64,000 nucleotides of DNA from an uncultured Porphyromonadaceae bacterium (GTDB taxonomy: Bacteria > Bacteroidota > Bacteroidia > Bacteroidales > Muribaculaceae). Made by a program: the position numbers and the translations under genes. Shown here piece after piece: positions 45,042-55,700 of the stretch; the first letter of the stretch is position 1; the number at the start of each line of letters is the position of its first letter. A model generated the notes under the pieces. The model was not told the DNA's origin, did no database searches, and saw nothing but the letters and a program-made list of their open reading frames with translations. The stretch covers positions 1-64,000 of the forward strand of contig CABUVO010000018.1 in the NCBI GenBank assembly GCA_902495075.1, read 5' to 3'.

Positions 45042-45485
45042 ATGCGCAATATTTTTCACCTGATGATTTTGGCTGCAATGGCAGCCGGGGTGAGCTCCTG
45101 TAGCCAAGATATAAATGAGGGGGTGGACTTTGTATCGCCCCGAGTCGCCATGGCTTGCAACACCTTTGAAGTTTCACGCGGAGAGACGGTAGATCTCAAT
45201 GCTGTGCTTACCGATGAGAGTGGCGTGGCTTATATATCGCTGGAATATTCCGATTGGAACATAAAGACTGAAGAGGCACTCGACGCGGCAACAACCGGAA
45301 CTTACACGTTCAATTATTCTTTTAAAGTGCCTGATGATGCAATGTTGAGCTGGCAAGAGACCTATACCAAGCACGATGGCACAAAATTCGACATCACTCA
45401 GTGCTATCACAAAATCGCTTTGACATGCTATGACGGCGTGAGAAACCAAAACACTATCTATTTCTACGTAAAAGTCAAGGAATAA
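45042..45485 (+). CDS. Small lipoprotein with Ig-like fold, SusE-position protein
   Basis: Lipoprotein of 147 residues. Cys20 in AAGVSSCSQD is the lipidation site. The mature part begins with a short acidic linker and then SPRVAMACNTFEVSRGETVD, followed by AVLTDESGVAYISLEYSD and a strand-rich C-terminus ending IYFYVKVKE. This is the pattern of bacterial Ig-like domains, close to DUF4625-type proteins (tentative). It occupies the place after SusD where SusE/SusF-like surface glycan-binding proteins are usually encoded. The stop overlaps the GH92 start by one base. Confidence 0.75.
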   Translation: MRNIFHLMILAAMAAGVSSCSQDINEGVDFVSPRVAMACNTFEVSRGETVDLNAVLTDESGVAYISLEYSDWNIKTEEALDAATTGTYTFNYSFKVPDDAMLSWQETYTKHDGTKFDITQCYHKIALTCYDGVRNQNTIYFYVKVKE

Positions 45486-47773
45486 TGAAGACACCGAAAA
45501 CATTTGCAATATTGCTCGCAGTTATCAGCCCGCTTTTCGCAAACGCAGAGAAAGTGAATCAGGATCCCGTTGATTTGGTTGATTGTTTCATCGGGACATC
45601 AAACTCCCGGTGGATGTTAGGTCCGTATGCCCAGCGACCGATGGGCATGGTGCAGATAGGTCCCGACAATCAGGGGAATAAATGGATGGGAGGCTACGAA
45701 TATGCCATCAACTCTGTGTCAGGATTCTCTCATCTACACGCCTGGACCATGGGTGGACTGCAGATGATGCCGACCACGGCAGATTTCACGCATACCAATC
45801 CCGGACCCGACTCTCCATATAAAGGCGCAAATGCCGGGTATCATTCGCGAATCCTTAAGGAAACCGAAAAAGCATTCCCCGGATATTATGAGGTTGAGCT
45901 GTATGACCACAAAGTGAAAGCTGCAATGACTGCAACTACTCGCTGCAGCTTTCAAAAATACACATTCCCGGAATGTAGCGAGTCAAGGATTCTTATAAAC
46001 CTGCTGTTTCCGACAGAGTGGGACTACGGCTTCAAAGTGAAAGATGCCGTCATCACCCGCATAGGGAACGACAGACTGGAAGGGTATGCAGACTGCGTAT
46101 CCGGCTCCTGGAGTTCTTGGAACGACTGGAAACTCTTCTTCACCATCCGCTTCAGCAAACCTTTCAAAACGTTCAACGGATGGAAAGGTGGGGATATCTT
46201 TGAAAACACGAATGAGATTTCAGGTAGCGGTGAAATCGGAGGCTATGTGACTTATAATACAGCCGAAGGAGATATAGTGGAGATACAGACCGGTCTCTCA
46301 TTAGTTAGCCTTGAGGGGGCACGCAATAACCTTCAGAAGGAGGTCATCACTCCTTACGGATGGGATTTTGACCGTTGTGTGGCTGACTCACGCGCCGTAT
46401 GGAATGAACTTCTCGGACGTATAAAAGTGGAGGGAGGCAAAGAAAGCGACCGCCGCAAATTCTATACAAACCTCTACCGCGCATACGCCGGAAAGCAGAC
46501 TTGGAACGATGTTGACGGACGTTATCGCGATGCAGCTGAGAATGTGCGACAGCTTCAGCCCGGACAATGCGTTTATGGAGGGGATGCCTTTTGGAACTCC
46601 TACTGGAATCTGAATGGTCTGTGGTCGATGGCAGCTCCTGAGATTGTCGACAACTGGGTGACAACACAACTTGAAATGTACAAGCATACCGGATGGACAT
46701 GCAAAGGACCCGCCGGTATCGAATATTCCGGCATTATGGAAGGCTCGCATGAGATTGCCCTCATGGTTGCCGCCTACCAGAAAAAGATACGTCGCGACGG
46801 AGATGCCATTTATGAAGCGATAAGAAAGATGGTGACAAACAATGGCGGTCCACATCCCGCCGGCGGAACATATGGGCAAATTGATCTCGACAGCTATGTG
46901 CGTTACGGATACATGCCTTCGGATGTGAATGTAGTTTCCAAAACGCTCGATTATGCCTACGATGATTTCTGCGTTGCTCAGCTCGCCAAAGCTCTCGGCA
47001 AGAAAAAAGATGCCAAATGGCTTGAAAAACGCTCTATGAACTATAAGAATGCCTATCACCCCGAACTGAGGTACGTATGCCGACGCGACAGCCTTGGTCG
47101 CTGGGATCCTAATTTCGATATCTTCTCTAACGAAGGTTTCATCGAAGGTAACTCCTGGCAATATTCATGGTATGTGCCTCATGATATCAACGGACTTCTT
47201 GACCTTATCGGTCGTGATGAGGCTCTTCGTCGACTCTCCGAAGGTTTCGAGAAATCCAGAAAGCACAACTTTGCCGCCCACGTGTTTGACCGCACTATGG
47301 GGCAGCGTGCAGAATTCTATGTGAATCAAGGGAATGAAGTGAATATGAATTCAGCGTTTATATTCAATTATCTCGGCAAGCCATCGCTCTGTCAGCAATA
47401 CACAAGAGAGATTCTTGACCGTTTCTATGGCGACACACCATACAGCGGATGGGAAGGTGATGAAGATGAAGGACAAATGGGCGGCTGGTTCGTGATGTCG
47501 GCAATGGGTCTCTTCGAGATGGACGGCGGTGTCACCGCTAATTCCGAAATGGATCTCACATCTCCGCTATTCAACAAAATCACGATAAAACTCGATCCAA
47601 AATATTATTCAGGCAAAGAGTTTGTTATTGAAGCTCCGGCAAATTCAGATACCAATCGCTATATCCGCAAAGCGACACTCAATGGCAAGCCTCTCTCAAA
47701 GATGCGCATTCCTTTCAAAGATATTGCAGCAGGAGGCAGACTGGTACTTGATATGTGCGATACACAAAATTAA
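45485..47773 (+). CDS. GH92 family alpha-mannosidase (first)
   Basis: Exo-acting glycosidase of family GH92, 762 residues, exported by a signal peptide (FAILLAVISPLFANA). GH92 enzymes are calcium-dependent, inverting alpha-mannosidases. The N-terminal beta-sandwich opens VDLVDCFIGTSNSRWMLGPY, and SGFSHLHAWTMGG matches the GFSHxHxxG block. The catalytic (alpha/alpha)6 barrel includes AFWNSYWNLNGLW and GPAGIEYSGIMEGSHEIALM. GDEDEGQMGGWFVMSAMGLF near residue 657 corresponds to the usual GNEDxGQMSAWY motif. The common GGHGHTFPGA stretch at the N-terminus is replaced by SNSRWMLGPY, a departure shared with the second GH92 here. It is co-transcribed after the second SusCD pair. Mannosidase activity is inferred from the family. 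Confidence 0.9.
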   Translation: MKTPKTFAILLAVISPLFANAEKVNQDPVDLVDCFIGTSNSRWMLGPYAQRPMGMVQIGPDNQGNKWMGGYEYAINSVSGFSHLHAWTMGGLQMMPTTADFTHTNPGPDSPYKGANAGYHSRILKETEKAFPGYYEVELYDHKVKAAMTATTRCSFQKYTFPECSESRILINLLFPTEWDYGFKVKDAVITRIGNDRLEGYADCVSGSWSSWNDWKLFFTIRFSKPFKTFNGWKGGDIFENTNEISGSGEIGGYVTYNTAEGDIVEIQTGLSLVSLEGARNNLQKEVITPYGWDFDRCVADSRAVWNELLGRIKVEGGKESDRRKFYTNLYRAYAGKQTWNDVDGRYRDAAENVRQLQPGQCVYGGDAFWNSYWNLNGLWSMAAPEIVDNWVTTQLEMYKHTGWTCKGPAGIEYSGIMEGSHEIALMVAAYQKKIRRDGDAIYEAIRKMVTNNGGPHPAGGTYGQIDLDSYVRYGYMPSDVNVVSKTLDYAYDDFCVAQLAKALGKKKDAKWLEKRSMNYKNAYHPELRYVCRRDSLGRWDPNFDIFSNEGFIEGNSWQYSWYVPHDINGLLDLIGRDEALRRLSEGFEKSRKHNFAAHVFDRTMGQRAEFYVNQGNEVNMNSAFIFNYLGKPSLCQQYTREILDRFYGDTPYSGWEGDEDEGQMGGWFVMSAMGLFEMDGGVTANSEMDLTSPLFNKITIKLDPKYYSGKEFVIEAPANSDTNRYIRKATLNGKPLSKMRIPFKDIAAGGRLVLDMCDTQN

Positions 47774-47785
47774 ACACTGAGTATT

Positions 47786-49231
47786 ATGAAAAAAATAAAT
47801 AAGTCATTGCTGACTGCAGCTATAATGCTGGGGATAGCAGCAGTTCCGGAATCGGCAAAGGCAATCCCGGTTTCAGGGCAACTCAACCGCCTTGTGGTGC
47901 TTGCCAGATTCAAGGATGACCCGGCATTTCAAATGTCGCGTAGCGATGTCAACGAAATGCTGAATGGAGACAGTCCGCTTTCTGTGAAATCATATTTCAA
48001 TACCGTCTCCAATGGCAAACTCACAGTGGATTCAAAGATTTTCCCGGTTGGCAACGACCCATTGGAAATGACTTACTGCTATTATTGCTATGACAGCTCT
48101 GTCGCTGCCGCATATCCGGAATGCAAATCTAAAGAGGTGTCAAGGCTCACGGATATTTCCATCGGCTTCGTGATTCGTCAAATCTGCGATGCCGTGGAAA
48201 ATGATGTCAATGCAGACGACTTTGATCTCGACAAAGATGGATTCATCGATGACTTTGTAATTATCTTACGTGGAGGCGGCAGAGGCACAGAGAATGGCAT
48301 TCATTCGTCGCATACAGGAACAGTGTCCGACCGCTTTATCACCAACAATGGTGAGATATCTCTTGGCGACAAGCGCGTGAGGAATTACACCATACTCTTT
48401 GAGCGCACATCGCTGGCAACACAATGCCGCTATCTGCTCAGCAATCTCGGTTTCCCCTGGCTCTACCTCAAAAAGACAGGAAAGGAGCGACCTGTAGGCA
48501 CATATGATGTGATGGACGGACCGGAACTCACTCTTCCTCTCATATATAACAGGCATAAATATTCCGGCGGTCAGTGGATTGGCGACATCCCAGTTGCTGA
48601 TGCCAACACCACTTATACTCTTCAGTCTGCCGACAAACCTGGCATCAATGCATTGCGTATCCCGGCAGGCGACAACGGAGAATACTTCATGGCGGAATAT
48701 CGTGATGCATCAGGCAACTATACAGATGAGTCTGGACTCCTGATATATCGTGTTGCCCCGATAGAAACAGGCACTGCCAACGACGTTCCGGAAGTTTACA
48801 TATGCCGCTCCTCGGAAAAAGGATTGGATGAGGCATATTTCGGAGATAAGTTCGGGCGCACGGCTTTCAACACCGGCAGCGATCCCAAACCGGTTTTCTC
48901 AAATGGAAACACAGCCCCGGTTGACATTCACGATATTGTCATTGCCGATGGTGTTGCCAAATTCACTACAGGCGATGTTGATAAAACCGCGGTGGAATCA
49001 ATCGGTGAAAATACGGCTAACCGCATAGTCTGGGATAGGAATTCACAGAGCATCAGGCTTTATGGAGACTGGATCTACGCAGAAATATTCAATGCCTCCG
49101 GAGCAAGTATGCTGCGCATTGATGCTCCGGCAGAAGTTGAAAATATCGATATCCACCGACTCCCGTCGGGCATTTACATCATCACAGCCTCCTCCTTGTC
49201 AGGAACACGTTCAATAAAGATTATCAAATAA
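47786..49231 (+). CDS. M6-like protein without zinc motif, with T9SS tail
   Basis: Secreted protein of 481 residues with a signal peptide ending near residue 26. The first 250 residues follow the M6 (immune inhibitor A-like) metalloprotease pattern: LNRLVVLARFKDDPAFQMS, SVKSYFNTVSNGKLTVDSKI, and the acidic DDFDLDKDGFIDDFVIILRG. At the place where M6 enzymes carry HExxHxLGLPDLY this protein reads TQCRYLLSNLGFPWLYL (about residues 210-226), with neither zinc-binding His nor the catalytic Glu. VGTYDVMDG follows as in the family. It is thus probably a non-catalytic binding protein. The last 75 residues (EIFNASGASMLRIDA, then SGIYIITASS and SIKIIK) form a type A T9SS sorting domain. Confidence 0.8.
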   Translation: MKKINKSLLTAAIMLGIAAVPESAKAIPVSGQLNRLVVLARFKDDPAFQMSRSDVNEMLNGDSPLSVKSYFNTVSNGKLTVDSKIFPVGNDPLEMTYCYYCYDSSVAAAYPECKSKEVSRLTDISIGFVIRQICDAVENDVNADDFDLDKDGFIDDFVIILRGGGRGTENGIHSSHTGTVSDRFITNNGEISLGDKRVRNYTILFERTSLATQCRYLLSNLGFPWLYLKKTGKERPVGTYDVMDGPELTLPLIYNRHKYSGGQWIGDIPVADANTTYTLQSADKPGINALRIPAGDNGEYFMAEYRDASGNYTDESGLLIYRVAPIETGTANDVPEVYICRSSEKGLDEAYFGDKFGRTAFNTGSDPKPVFSNGNTAPVDIHDIVIADGVAKFTTGDVDKTAVESIGENTANRIVWDRNSQSIRLYGDWIYAEIFNASGASMLRIDAPAEVENIDIHRLPSGIYIITASSLSGTRSIKIIK

Positions 49232-49251
49232 TTATAATGACTCCGTTTAAT

Positions 49252-51219
49252 ATGAATAAGATATTGAATATAGCATTGGCGTGCCTCTTGGGAACTACGA
49301 CTGCAACGGCAGCGAACGTGATTCCTATGGTAAGCGTCACTGCAAGCAACTCAGAGGGCGCGATGCTTTCGGCAAATATAGCCAACAAATCGGGATTGTC
49401 AAAAAACTCACCCGATGGTCTGCACGACAATTCCTCAACAGGAGCTACAATGTGGCGCAGCCGTGCGACTCTATATTCCGATGTGCGTGTCACATTCGAC
49501 CTCCAGAAAGAATATAATCTTGACAAGATATATATCTGGAATTTCAATCAGGCAGGTCACACCGATTGCGGAGTAAAGGACATGCGAATTGAATATTCCA
49601 ACGACAAGAATACGTGGACATCATTCCCCGTGCCGTCATCCATTGCTTCCAACGATAATGAATCCTATCCCTGGCGGCTGGCACAGGCAAGCGGCGAAGC
49701 CGGTCTTGCCGCAACAAATGTAACTGACGCCAACGGAAAGTCTGTGCCGGTCGATATGACAGGCATTTCAGCCCAATACGTAAGATTTGTGATTCCACGC
49801 ACTTTCGGCACCGGAAACTATGGCGGTGAGGGTATCGGTCTGAGCGAAGTGATGTTCACCACAAACGATGAAATTGCAGGATTGGGAGCCACGGCAAATT
49901 TCTCTGACATTACAGGGACTTTCGGCAATATGGTGTTCGGCGGATGCCAGAACCCGTCAGTGCCACACTCCAAGAAAGTGCTCACGCAGCTTTGTGATGC
50001 AGGGTTCAACTGCATGCGCTGCGATATGTGGATAGAAAAAATCGTTCCCCAGAACATTACTCTCGATGATTACAAAAACAATGTCAATGATGTTCAGAAC
50101 CCTGACACATGGAACTTTGCCGATCTTGAACTTGCCGTAAGAGCAAAATTGGCTGGAATGAAAGTAATGCTTATTATCGCCTACTGTCCGGCATGGCTGT
50201 CTTACAACGGCAAGAGCAATGGCGTGCCGTGCGACCTGGATGTATACGCAGATATCGTCCGCAAGATTTACAAACGCTATCATTCTTATGTTGACTGGAT
50301 TGAGGTCTACAATGAACCCGGCTACTTCCTGACGACAGAAGGAAGTCCTTACACATCAAGAGGAACTGCACTCGCCGACATATATATGACCTGCGTGAAT
50401 GTTGTGCGCGAGATTACACCCGATATGCCGATAGGGGGCACATCAGTGGTGACTTCGGGTGATGGCGGTGTGGGAGGAATCACAAACCGCGATTTCTTTG
50501 CCGACAAGCGTATCAACAAGGATAATTTCAATTTCTATTCGCATCACGTCTATGGCGATTATGGCATTGAGACAGTAAAGGAAACACCGACACGCGTCCG
50601 CAATCTGCTTGCAAATTTCGGCTTTGGAGATCTTCCCATCTATTTCACTGAGTGGAGCACATCTATCAACAATGCCGCCGACTCCGTGACATACCGCGGT
50701 TCAAAGGCACATCTCTTTGTCGGCAACGCCCTCCTCAACTGGATGCGCGATGGACTGACGGGAGCCATGCACTGGAATTATCTCCAGGCAGAAGCTGTAA
50801 ACGGTGCTTCAGAATCAGGTACTTCAGCCGATGGTCACGGAATGTATGTATGGGATGTCCGCAACAAAGAGAGCCGTCTGTTGCCTAAAGCGAATGTGTT
50901 CCGTCTGCTGTCGAAAACACTTTCTCTCGGCAAGGCTGAAAACAGCGTAGTGTCATGCAATCTCGACAACGCATCCGACTACATAAACGTTGCATCGTTT
51001 ATCAGTTCGGATGGTGTAAAGTCAACTGTGTTCGTCAACAACGATTCCTCAGAAATAACAATCAACCTCACAACAGACACGAAATTTTCATCAGCTGAGA
51101 TACATACTGTGACCCAATATGCAGATGGAATTGAGGGGAAAAAGATTCAACCGAATGGAAAGAACCTGACCTTGACCCTCGCGCCCTTGTCTGTAACAGG
51201 CATAAAATACGCAAATTAA
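49252..51219 (+). CDS. Clan GH-A glycosidase (GH39/GH5-like) with discoidin-type domain
   Basis: Exported enzyme of 655 residues from the ATG at 49252; an ATG at 49237 is in frame. The signal peptide is followed by an F5/8 type C (discoidin-like) carbohydrate-binding domain at about residues 25-195 (DVRVTFDLQKEYNLDKIYIW). The TIM barrel spans about 205-560. Glu355 in WIEVYNEPGYF is the likely acid/base and Glu467 in IYFTEWSTSI the likely nucleophile, the arrangement of retaining clan GH-A enzymes such as GH39. A small C-terminal beta-sandwich ends the protein. Position after a GH92 gene suggests action on the same glycan backbone. The exact family and linkage are uncertain. Confidence 0.82.
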   Translation: MNKILNIALACLLGTTTATAANVIPMVSVTASNSEGAMLSANIANKSGLSKNSPDGLHDNSSTGATMWRSRATLYSDVRVTFDLQKEYNLDKIYIWNFNQAGHTDCGVKDMRIEYSNDKNTWTSFPVPSSIASNDNESYPWRLAQASGEAGLAATNVTDANGKSVPVDMTGISAQYVRFVIPRTFGTGNYGGEGIGLSEVMFTTNDEIAGLGATANFSDITGTFGNMVFGGCQNPSVPHSKKVLTQLCDAGFNCMRCDMWIEKIVPQNITLDDYKNNVNDVQNPDTWNFADLELAVRAKLAGMKVMLIIAYCPAWLSYNGKSNGVPCDLDVYADIVRKIYKRYHSYVDWIEVYNEPGYFLTTEGSPYTSRGTALADIYMTCVNVVREITPDMPIGGTSVVTSGDGGVGGITNRDFFADKRINKDNFNFYSHHVYGDYGIETVKETPTRVRNLLANFGFGDLPIYFTEWSTSINNAADSVTYRGSKAHLFVGNALLNWMRDGLTGAMHWNYLQAEAVNGASESGTSADGHGMYVWDVRNKESRLLPKANVFRLLSKTLSLGKAENSVVSCNLDNASDYINVASFISSDGVKSTVFVNNDSSEITINLTTDTKFSSAEIHTVTQYADGIEGKKIQPNGKNLTLTLAPLSVTGIKYAN

Positions 51220-51230
51220 GAAACTTGTTA

Positions 51231-51275
51231 CCGGAAGAATAGCTTTTGTTACACCAATGAAAGCCATTCTTCCGG
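51231..51275 (+). terminator. Hairpin after the GH-A glycosidase gene
   Basis: CCGGAAGAATAGCT and AGCCATTCTTCCGG form a 14-bp stem with one mismatch and a 17-base loop. No T-run follows, so termination strength is uncertain. Confidence 0.55.
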
Positions 51276-51337
51276 AATGGTTGTAACTTGCAGACGTTTT
51301 CGAAACAACAATAAGTTTAACTTTAATATAAGTCTAC

Positions 51338-52669
51338 ATGAAAAGAACAATTACTGCAGCAGCTGCGATGTTTTTAGTGTTCGCAGCAAACGCCGAAATC
51401 AAGACTGAGGTCTTTGAAAACTTTGAAGGCGAATCAATGGTGTTTGAACGTATGAACTACGAAGGCACAGGCGCCGAAATCATAGGTGTTGAGGAGAACC
51501 CCCAGAAAAGTGGAATCAACACTTCAGACAAATGTCTCGCACTCACACTGACAACAGGTCATCAGTGGTGGCACAAACTCAACCTGATTCCTGCGGAGGG
51601 TGAAGCATTCGTTCCCCAATCCGATCAGCACGTATACCTACATTTCAAAATGATGCGCACACGCATTGTTGATGCCAGTGAAGTTCACATTTTTGAAAAT
51701 GCCTCTGAAGAGGGTGGTCATGTTCAGATGCAGTTTAACAACACGGGAGCTAACATCTGGGATGATTTCATCATTGATCTTACCGAATACTTCCAGACAG
51801 CGAAACAAATTGAGAAAATCCGCATTCAGCCGGCTCTTGCCTGGGGTGGTGTTGACTCTGAAATCAAATATTATGTTGATGACATTAAGCTACTCACAAC
51901 TTCCTATCCTGATGGTGCAAAAGTCTATGATGTAACCGACCTCGCCAATTATGAAGAGGGAACCACAGCTTCTGGTATCCTCAATGATCCTGTCCTTTCT
52001 GACGGCAACGCTACCGTAGCAGTCGTTGACAACCCAAAGAAAGAGGTAAACGAGACAGCAAAAGTGCTCAGCTATAACAAGCCTGCCGCCACAACATGGT
52101 GGTATGCATGCCAGCTTCCTGTGAAGAATGGCCTTATAAAGGCTGAATATCCCAAAACTTACCTCCACGCAATGATGTACACCGGCGGTAGCAATGTCCG
52201 TATAATCGTAAAAGACCATATGGGTAACAGCGTTCGCTCTGAGTATTCACCTTACGATGCTACAGCTTGGGAAGACTTCGTATTCGACATCTCCGAACTT
52301 AAAGGTGAGAGCATCTCTGCAATTGAATTCCTATTCGGATTCAATGGAGAGGACAACTGGGATAACCCTGCCGGCACATTCTACGTTGACGAGCTTGTAA
52401 TCAACGACTCTCTCGACATGCGTGAGAAAGTCGCATCAAGCGGTGTGGAAGGCATTGCAAACGACAGCGCCAATGTTTCTGTAGTTGCCAACGGCGGAAA
52501 TATCACAGTAGCAGGCGAAGTTGCATCTGCAACAGTTTACAACGCAGCAGGCATGCAGGTTGCAGAGCTTAACGCTGCAGGCAGCGTTGTTCTCCCCGCC
52601 AATCTTTACATCGTAAAGGTAACAACATCCAACGGCGAAACAGTCGTGAAGAAAGTTGTAAACTTCTAA
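51338..52669 (+). CDS. Secreted two-domain beta-sandwich protein with T9SS tail
   Basis: Protein of 443 residues with a signal peptide ending AANA near residue 19. Two related beta-sandwich domains follow. The first (about 22-195) starts EVFENFEGESMVFERMNYEG and ends SEIKYYVDDIKLLTTS. The second (about 200-350) starts YDVTDLANYEEGTTASGILN and ends AGTFYVDELVINDS. The closing YVDxIxL/V strand is typical of galactose-binding-like carbohydrate-binding modules. The last 75 residues (ATVYNAAGMQVAELNAAGSV, then LYIVKVTTSNGETVVKKVVN) are a type A T9SS sorting domain. No catalytic motif was found. It may bind the target polysaccharide at the surface. Confidence 0.75.
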   Translation: MKRTITAAAAMFLVFAANAEIKTEVFENFEGESMVFERMNYEGTGAEIIGVEENPQKSGINTSDKCLALTLTTGHQWWHKLNLIPAEGEAFVPQSDQHVYLHFKMMRTRIVDASEVHIFENASEEGGHVQMQFNNTGANIWDDFIIDLTEYFQTAKQIEKIRIQPALAWGGVDSEIKYYVDDIKLLTTSYPDGAKVYDVTDLANYEEGTTASGILNDPVLSDGNATVAVVDNPKKEVNETAKVLSYNKPAATTWWYACQLPVKNGLIKAEYPKTYLHAMMYTGGSNVRIIVKDHMGNSVRSEYSPYDATAWEDFVFDISELKGESISAIEFLFGFNGEDNWDNPAGTFYVDELVINDSLDMREKVASSGVEGIANDSANVSVVANGGNITVAGEVASATVYNAAGMQVAELNAAGSVVLPANLYIVKVTTSNGETVVKKVVNF

Positions 52670-52725
52670 GATGCAAGGTGATCAAAAGGTAAAATAAAGA
52701 TATAAAATTAGGTTAAATCTACAGT

Positions 52726-52766
52726 ATCCCTGCACCTGCGATTCATCGGAGTGCAGGGATTTTTAT
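52726..52766 (+). terminator. Rho-independent terminator before the second GH92 gene
   Basis: ATCCCTGCAC pairs perfectly with GTGCAGGGAT and is followed by TTTTATA. It lies 10 bases before the next start codon, so the second GH92 gene needs readthrough or a promoter within this short gap. Confidence 0.82.
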
Positions 52767-52775
52767 ATACAAAAC

Positions 52776-55700
52776 ATGAACAAAAATATGAAACCAAAAT
52801 TTCTGACAGCCATATTCGCAATCGCATGCGGATTTGCAGCAAATGCAGGAACGCTATGGCAGATTGGCGAAGATAACGGCACGGGGGCAGACCTTGCGCT
52901 CGGTCCCTCCGGCTATAAAGAGTTTGTGTCTCATGATTTCGGCTTTGAAGACCGCTATTTCATCATCGGACACTCATCCGACAAGAATGATTTCCCCTAT
53001 ATTCTTCCCGGACCGGAAGACGAATGGGCAGGAACCTGCGTGAATTCCGGCTGGCGAACCCACGAAATCAATATTCTCTTTAACATCGCCAAACTTCCTA
53101 AAAAGGGGGAGTGCCGTCTCGTGCTCGACCTTGTGGACGCACATCCCGTGCGCTCGTTGGTGAAAGTTACAGTTAACGATATCGACAAAAAATTTGATGT
53201 AAAAGGAGAGGCGGATGAATCAGCGGAAGGCAATCTCTCAAAAGCCAAAGAACAGAAACTAATATTTGAATTCCCGGTTTCTGCTCTCAAAAAAAACGGG
53301 AATATGGTGAAGCTTGCCGTGCTTGAAGGTAGCTGGATTTTATTCGACCAGGTTAAACTTGAAGTTCCGGATGAAGTAAAATTAGGCAAAAACAACTCCT
53401 CGGTATTTGTGCGCGAAGTTAAGAGTGCTGATTATGAGATTGACGAAGGGAGCAAGCGCTTCCAACCTTTGCTTGTGGATGTAGAGCATCTTGGCGGCAA
53501 TCCACGACTTGAAGTGAGGCTTGACCGCAAGACTATATATACCGCTGCTGTTGATTCCGCACGCTATATATTCGAAGCTCCTATGCCGGCTGTCGACAAG
53601 AAAACAAACAGCCGATATGAGATACTTGCCGACAATGAAATTGTAGAAAGCGGCGTAGTGACCCGCTCTACTCAGCATCTACAGACTCCAGCAGACTATG
53701 TAGACACAAAAATAGGATCTGCACATTCGCGCTGGATGATAGCTCCGGGACCGTGGATGCCTTTCAGCATGGTGAAACTCAGTCCTGATAACCAAAATGC
53801 AGGATGGCAGGCAGGTTATCAACCTACATTTGAGACAATCGGGTGTTTCAGCCATATCCATGAATGGACAATGGGCGGTCTCGGGATTATGCCTACCAAC
53901 GGACCCTTGATGATAAAACCCGGAGACCAGTTCCGCCCCGATGAAGGCTATCGCTCGCGCATTGACAAACGCAGTGAAAAAGCACCCTTGGGAAGCTATT
54001 CAGTGAAGATGTCTGATACCGGAATTTTTGCAGAAACGACTGCTACCGAACGTTGCAGTTTCATGCGCTTCACCTTCCCGAAAGATAAAGACGGGCGAGT
54101 GATGGTAGATCTGCATATTCAGGCTGAATATGATTATGTGATAAAAGATGTGACCGTAAAACAGGTTGGCGACCGCCGGCTTGAGGGTTCATGTCATCAA
54201 TTTTCTGCCGGAGTGTGGAGCAATGATGCCGATCAGGAATATACTCTGAATTTCGTGATGGAATTTGACGCTCCAATCAAAAATATAGGCGCGTGGAAAA
54301 ACAATGATACGTTCAATGAATCCGGATTCACGGGGAAAGACCTGACAGATGCCGGAATGTATGTCGAATTCGACACAAAGCGATATCCGACAGTGCAAGT
54401 GCGCACTGGTATCTCATTTGTAAGCATTGCCAATGCTGCCGAGAATCTTAAGAAAGAGATCAGTGATCCTTTTGGATGGAGCTATGAATCCGTTGTGCAG
54501 AATCAGAAAAATGTTTGGAACAATATCTTCAACCGTGTCAAAGTCAGCGGCAGCGACAGATATGAGAAAGTACGCTTCTACACCAATATGTTCCGAGGAT
54601 TGAGCCGCAATATGTTCAGCGATATCAACGGAGAATGGATTTCAGCCGACGGAAAAGTGCAGAGATTTTCTAATCCCGAGCATGCAGCCTTAGGTTGCGA
54701 TGCATTCTGGAACTCATTCTGGAATCTGAATATATTCTGGAATCTTGTAACTCCCGAATGGAGCTCCAAATGGGTCAATTCGCAACTCGCCATGTATGAC
54801 GCCAACGGATGGCTCGCAAAAGGTCCGGCAGGTATGAAATATATTCCTGTAATGGTTGCCGAACATGAGATTCCTTTCATTGTGTCTGCCTGGCAAATGG
54901 GAATCAGGGATTTTGATGCCGAAAAAGCTTTTGAAGCTATGAAGAAGATGCAGACAACACCATCAAGAAAGGTTGAGGGAGGCTACGCCGGCAACCGCGA
55001 CTTGATTCCATATATGCAATATCACTATGTTCCAATCGAAAAGGGTCGTTTCTCCAATACTATGGAATATAGCTATGATGACTGGACTGTAGGGCAAATG
55101 GCGAAAGCATTGGGTAAATATAGCGATTATAAGGTATTCAACGACCGCGGATATTGGTGGAAAAATGCGATAAATCCCCAAAACGGTTATGCCCACATGC
55201 GCGACACACTCGGCAATTTCGTTCCCGACTTCGACCCATTCAAAAGCGGTGGCAACCATCACTACGTAGAAGGCAATTCCTGGCAGCTGACTTTCTTTGC
55301 GCCTCAGGATGTGCCAGAGCTTATCAAGAAAATCGGACATAAGAATTTTGTTGATCGCCTGGACTGGGGATTCCGCATGAGTGACCCACTGCGTTTCAAC
55401 GCACCTAATGACCTATATTGGGATTATCCTGTGGTTCAAGGCAACCAACAGTCGATGCATTTCGCATTCCTTTTCAACTGGGCAAAAAAACCTTGGCTCA
55501 CACAGAAATGGAGTCGCGCAATCATGGATAAATACTATGGCGCAGGAACTGCAAACGCCTATCTTGGCGATGAAGACCAGGGACAGATGAGTTCATGGTT
55601 CGTGATGGCGGCTCTCGGACTGTTCCAGACCGACGGAGGTTGCAACGTAAATCCGGTTTATGAAATCGCCAGTCCTCTCTTTGAGAAGGCTGTTATCGAC

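Noticed and set aside
46388..47161. 257-codon minus-strand frame opposite the first GH92 gene
   Set aside because: Antisense shadow; the GH92 motifs on the plus strand are continuous.
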